This document shows, piece after piece, positions 4,733-7,429 of a stretch of 7,429 nt of DNA; the stretch's first letter is position 1; each line of letters begins with the position of its first letter. A model generated the notes under the pieces. It had not been told where the DNA came from. It saw only the letters and a list, made by a program, of their open reading frames with translations, and searched no databases. The translations under genes were made by a program, and so were the position numbers. This DNA comes from JAMIFN01 sp964608575. Lineage in GTDB: Bacteria; Pseudomonadota; Gammaproteobacteria; Burkholderiales; Burkholderiaceae_C. The stretch is from the NCBI GenBank assembly GCA_964608575.1, contig CAZSPW010000086.1, forward strand, positions 1-7,429. Direction: 5' to 3'.

Positions 4733-6166
4733 TTATAGCGCTTGGGCTGAGGCTAGGCGCGTGAGCACTTGCTCGCGTCCAATCAAGTGCAAGAGCGCAT
4801 CTACCGATGGTGTTTGCGCTCTGCCCACAGTCAATACACGCACAGGCATAGCCAGTTGCGGCATTTTCAAACCGGTTTCTTGCAAACTTGCTTTAAAAGC
4901 AGCGTTGATAGTGGGCGCATCCCATTCGCAGTTTTGTAATTTATTCGCTAGGTTAGCGATTGCAGGCTTGATTGCGGTTAATTTATCTGCTGCTAAATGC
5001 TGCTGCCAATCGGCTGTGCTTTGTAGGCTTGCCAAGTCAGGTGTTTGTAGCGCAGCGCAGACCCAATCGGCCAGTGCCACTAAAGTTTCGCAGCGGTCTT
5101 TGAATAAACCGCAAGCAGCTTGCAATTGTGCTGCGGGCACGGCGCTCAAGCCACGCTCGGTCAAAAACGGGGTGAGAGCGGTAGATAAGGCGGCGTCATC
5201 CATGGCCTTGAGATGCTGGGCATTGACCCAGCGCAGTTTGGCCTCATCGAATTGGGCTGCGCTTTTACCGAGGTGATCTAGGTCGAACCATTGCACAAAT
5301 TGGGCGCGGCTGAAAATTTCATCATCACCGTGGCTCCAGCCTAAACGCGCCAAATAATTCACCATGGCTTCGGGCAAAAAGCCTTCAGCAGCGTATTGCA
5401 TGACGGATTTGGTTTTTGGGTCGCGCTTGCTCATTTTTTCACCCTCGGCGTTGAGCACTGTGGGCAAATGAGCATAAGTAGGGATGGGATAGCCTAGCGC
5501 GTTGAAGATATGGATTTGGCGTGGGGTATTGTTGATATGGTCGTCGCCGCGGATGACATGGGTGATGCGCATATCCATGTCATCTACTACTACGCAAAAA
5601 TTGTAGGTAGGTGTGCCATCGGGGCGGGCAATGACTAGATCATCCAGCTCACTATTGCTGATTTCAATTTGTCCTTTGACTTTATCTTCCCAGCTGACAC
5701 TACCCGTTTGCGGTGTTTTAAAGCGTAGCACAGGCTGCACCCCAGTAGGAACGGGCGGCAGAGTTTTGCCCGCTTCAGGCCGCCAAGTGCCGTCATACCG
5801 AGGTTTGATTTTTTGCGCCTCTTGGCTAGCACGCAGCGCATCGAGCTCTTCGCGGCTCATGTAACAGGGGTAAGCGTGCCCAGCCGCTTGTAGTTGCGCC
5901 AGCACTTCTTTATAGCGCGCCATGCGTTGCATTTGGTAGAAAGGGCCTTCATCTGGGTTTAAGCCTAGCCACTGCATGGCTTGCAAGATAACATCGACGG
6001 ATGCTTGATTTGAGCGCTCTAAATCCGTGTCTTCAATGCGCAAAATAAAATCACCCTGCTGTGCTCGAGCGAAAGCCCAAGGGTAGAGTGCCGAACGGAT
6101 GTTGCCTAAATGGATAAAACCAGTAGGTGAGGGGGCAAAACGGGTGCGTACGCGTGTGCTTGTCAT
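4733..6166 (-). CDS. gltX: Glutamate--tRNA ligase
   Basis: Class I aminoacyl-tRNA synthetase that charges tRNA-Glu with glutamate in the cytosol; essential for translation. At 477 residues it has normal full length. Visible are FAPSPTG (10-16), the HIGH-type signature HLGN (19-22), the RIEDTD strand (43-48), the Rossmann-fold residues DLVIARPDGTPTYNF (176-190), HVIRGDDHINNTPRQ (203-217) and the KMSKR loop (244-248). The helical anticodon-binding domain fills roughly residues 320-477. The zinc loop is degenerate: Cys101 remains in PCYM, but the other cysteines found in E. coli are replaced (Met103, and Trp128 in RYDGTWRP), a state I recall as normal in Burkholderiales. The ATG at 6166 fits MTSTRVRTRFAPSPTG, though no Shine-Dalgarno is visible. 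It lies 94 nt downstream of the DUF484 gene, with a small hairpin (6183-6206) in its leader. Confidence 0.98.
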   Translation of the reverse strand: MTSTRVRTRFAPSPTGFIHLGNIRSALYPWAFARAQQGDFILRIEDTDLERSNQASVDVILQAMQWLGLNPDEGPFYQMQRMARYKEVLAQLQAAGHAYPCYMSREELDALRASQEAQKIKPRYDGTWRPEAGKTLPPVPTGVQPVLRFKTPQTGSVSWEDKVKGQIEISNSELDDLVIARPDGTPTYNFCVVVDDMDMRITHVIRGDDHINNTPRQIHIFNALGYPIPTYAHLPTVLNAEGEKMSKRDPKTKSVMQYAAEGFLPEAMVNYLARLGWSHGDDEIFSRAQFVQWFDLDHLGKSAAQFDEAKLRWVNAQHLKAMDDAALSTALTPFLTERGLSAVPAAQLQAACGLFKDRCETLVALADWVCAALQTPDLASLQSTADWQQHLAADKLTAIKPAIANLANKLQNCEWDAPTINAAFKASLQETGLKMPQLAMPVRVLTVGRAQTPSVDALLHLIGREQVLTRLASAQAL

Positions 6167-6182
6167 GATGCAAAACCCAGCC

Positions 6183-6206
6183 CGATGCAGGCACGGCAGA
6201 GCATCG
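6183..6206 (-). other. Small hairpin in the gltX leader
   Basis: CGATGC (6183-6188) and GCATCG (6201-6206) form a perfect 6-bp stem with a 12-nt loop, ending 16 nt upstream of the gltX ATG. No T-run follows it on the minus strand. It could affect translation initiation or be incidental. The rest of the 94-nt gap has no promoter I would defend. Confidence 0.35.
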
Positions 6207-6260
6207 AGCTTAGAGAAAATAAAGAAGTAATTTTACGCGCCAGTATTGAAGGGGCTGTGA

Positions 6261-6920
6261 TCAGAGTAAACGCGAGAGCGCAGCGCTAGCAATATCGGCG
6301 ATGCGTTGTAAAAAGTCGGTTCCCATGTCTGCTGCAAAGCGCTGCGGGTCAGGCGATGCTAGCACTAAGAGCCCGAATGCATCTGCTTGCCCAGTTTGTC
6401 GCAGGGGCAAAAGTGCCATAGATAAAGCTTGTTCAGGATGGGGTAACCATTGAGCCGCTTCAAAATCGGGATTGGCACCACAATAGCATCCAGATAATGA
6501 ACTGGCGAATACTTTACTGTCATCGCTTACCCCTTGGGTATAGCTATCTTGTGCAAATAAACTGCTCATGCGCCAAATACGAATGGCTGTTTGCGGCACG
6601 GCGAAATGCAACTCTAATTCGCTCACGATCCGCTGTGGAATGTCGCTCGCGTGGCTAGTGCTGAGCATGGCTAGCGTCCAGCGTTGCAGCTTTTCTGCCG
6701 TCAGGGCATTTTCATTGCCATGGCGAATCATTTCCATCAAGCGCAATTCCAACATTTTTATTTTGTCACGGAGCATCTCTGCTTGCCTCTCCTGCAAGCT
6801 GACCGCGCGCCCGCCATAGGGGCTGCGCAAGCGCAGCTCAGCCAAACTGCCAGCATGGCGTTCAAAAAAATCAGGGTGGGCCTGTAAATAATGCAGGATC
6901 TCTATTTCGTTCGGGGGCAT
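6261..6920 (-). CDS. DUF484 family protein (GAF-like)
   Basis: Cytosolic protein of 219 residues in the DUF484 family, whose C-terminal half is predicted to take a GAF-like fold. Its biochemical role is unknown. The N-terminal signature is clear: EILHYLQAHPDFFERH (7-22), then GGRAVSLQERQAEMLRDK (36-53), leading into a likely coiled coil (about 42-72) and MIRHGNENAL (64-73). The GAF-like part shows YCG (146-148), LALLPLR-type residues (about 168-174) and FGLLVLASPDPQRF (182-195), ending ADMGTDFLQRIADIASAALSRLL-like residues at the C-terminus. The start is firm: reading back from the ATG at 6920, the frame reaches a stop at 6980-6978 with no other ATG, GTG or TTG between. Even so, no Shine-Dalgarno is present. 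In many proteobacteria this gene sits between dapF and xerC; here its neighbours are pilQ and gltX. Confidence 0.93.
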   Translation of the reverse strand: MPPNEIEILHYLQAHPDFFERHAGSLAELRLRSPYGGRAVSLQERQAEMLRDKIKMLELRLMEMIRHGNENALTAEKLQRWTLAMLSTSHASDIPQRIVSELELHFAVPQTAIRIWRMSSLFAQDSYTQGVSDDSKVFASSLSGCYCGANPDFEAAQWLPHPEQALSMALLPLRQTGQADAFGLLVLASPDPQRFAADMGTDFLQRIADIASAALSRLL

Positions 6921-6994
6921 AGCGTAATCTAAAGCGTGCTGTTGTTGTTTAGGGGCGTAATTGTGGCAGAAGTAGCCTCAAAACTCGGCCCATG

Positions 6995-7023
6995 AAAAAA
7001 GCCTGCGCTTAGGGCGCAGGCTT
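6995..7023 (-). terminator. Intrinsic terminator downstream of pilQ
   Basis: On the minus strand AAGCCTGCGC and GCGCAGGCTT form a perfect 10-bp GC-rich stem (7014-7023 with 6999-7008) around a 5-nt loop. The second arm runs into TTTTTT (7000-6995). It lies 18 nt after the pilQ stop, so it should end the pilus transcript and separate it from the DUF484 gene. Confidence 0.9.
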
Positions 7024-7041
7024 AGGCTGGAGTTGCGCTAA

Positions 7042-7429
7042 TTAGCGTGAGCCCAGAGCGCGCTCGGATACGATTTTCGGGCTGATAAATACGAGCAGTT
7101 CTTTTTTCTCTGTTTGCTTTGTGCGGTTTTTGAAGAGATTACCTACCCCAGGTAAATCGCCTAAGAGGGGAACTTTGTTGGTTGTATTGGTTTCTTCCAT
7201 AGTGAAAATACCACCAATAACCACGGTGCCGCCATTTTCAATCAAGGCTTGTGTTTGGATATGTTTGGTATCGATGGCAGGGCCGCTCAGGGTTTCCGCG
7301 CCACGAGAATCTTTGCTGACATCCAAATCCAAAATGATGCTGCCTTCAGGGGGGATTTGTGGGGTAACTTCCAGTTTCAAGACTGCCTTTTTGAACGACA
7401 CCGAAGTGGCACCGCTAGAGCTTGCTTCT
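7042..7429 (-). CDS. pilQ: Type IV pilus secretin PilQ, C-terminal part
   Basis: C-terminal 128 residues of an outer-membrane secretin; the frame is open to the right edge, so the N-terminus is outside the window. Secretins form the outer-membrane channel through which the pilus fibre passes, and PilQ also serves DNA uptake in naturally competent species. Visible are VSFKKAVLKLEVTPQIPPEG, the repeated beta-strand pattern of the secretin barrel, the family signature VIGGIFTMEETNTTNKVPLLG followed by DLPGVGNLFKNR, and the terminal strand KKELLVFISPKIV. The short tail SERALGSR ends the protein. The match to betaproteobacterial PilQ (ENGGTVVIGGI) is close enough to prefer it over type II secretion GspD. 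An intrinsic terminator follows 18 nt after the stop. Confidence 0.93.
   Translation of the reverse strand, partial: EASSSGATSVSFKKAVLKLEVTPQIPPEGSIILDLDVSKDSRGAETLSGPAIDTKHIQTQALIENGGTVVIGGIFTMEETNTTNKVPLLGDLPGVGNLFKNRTKQTEKKELLVFISPKIVSERALGSR

Noticed and set aside
4761..5276. Open frame of 171 codons on the plus strand, antisense to gltX
   Set aside because: It lies wholly opposite the conserved C-terminal domain of GltX, has no family features, and its openness follows from the codon use of gltX.

Overview
The window looks like ordinary chromosomal DNA of a betaproteobacterium, most likely Burkholderiales and possibly near Comamonadaceae. The reasons are a DUF3717 domain fused to DUF1289, a GltX with the Burkholderiales-style degenerate zinc loop, a DUF484 protein of the betaproteobacterial type, a betaproteobacterial-type PilQ C-terminus, and A/T-rich 'GCTATT..AATAGC' intergenic repeats. 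This placement rests on remembered family resemblance, not on a search. All genes share moderate GC and similar codon use. I see no transposase, integrase, phage gene, CRISPR array or toxin-antitoxin pair.

Left block, minus strand (1-3265): an SGNH/GDSL hydrolase with an N-terminal membrane anchor overlaps by 7 nt a YfcA-like TSUP (TauE/SafE) membrane permease. After 72 nt comes the start of oligopeptidase A (prlC, M3 metallopeptidase), which runs off the left edge with its HEFGH zinc site intact. They could be one transcript in the order hydrolase, permease, peptidase.

Centre, plus strand (3484-4675): a divergent pair, a Nudix ADP-ribose-pyrophosphatase-like hydrolase and a DUF3717-DUF1289 protein, is joined by a 4-nt ATGA overlap. 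It is followed by a tRNA-Arg with anticodon CCT, complete with encoded CCA. A dense cluster of palindromes and T-runs (4679-4730) separates the tRNA from the convergent gltX.

Right block, minus strand (4733-7429): the C-terminus of the type IV pilus secretin PilQ ends at a clear intrinsic terminator (6995-7023). Then come a DUF484 protein and gltX (glutamyl-tRNA synthetase), separated by 94 nt.

I do not see a convincing undescribed system. The observations most worth a second look are a perfect four-tract G-quadruplex motif inside the hydrolase gene, small inverted repeats in the intergenic regions (two of which bracket the hydrolase/permease pair), the coupled Nudix/DUF3717-DUF1289 pair, and the lack of recognisable Shine-Dalgarno sequences before nearly every start. 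No stretch longer than 300 bases lacks a gene; the longest gap is the divergent intergenic region of about 218 nt at 3266-3483.
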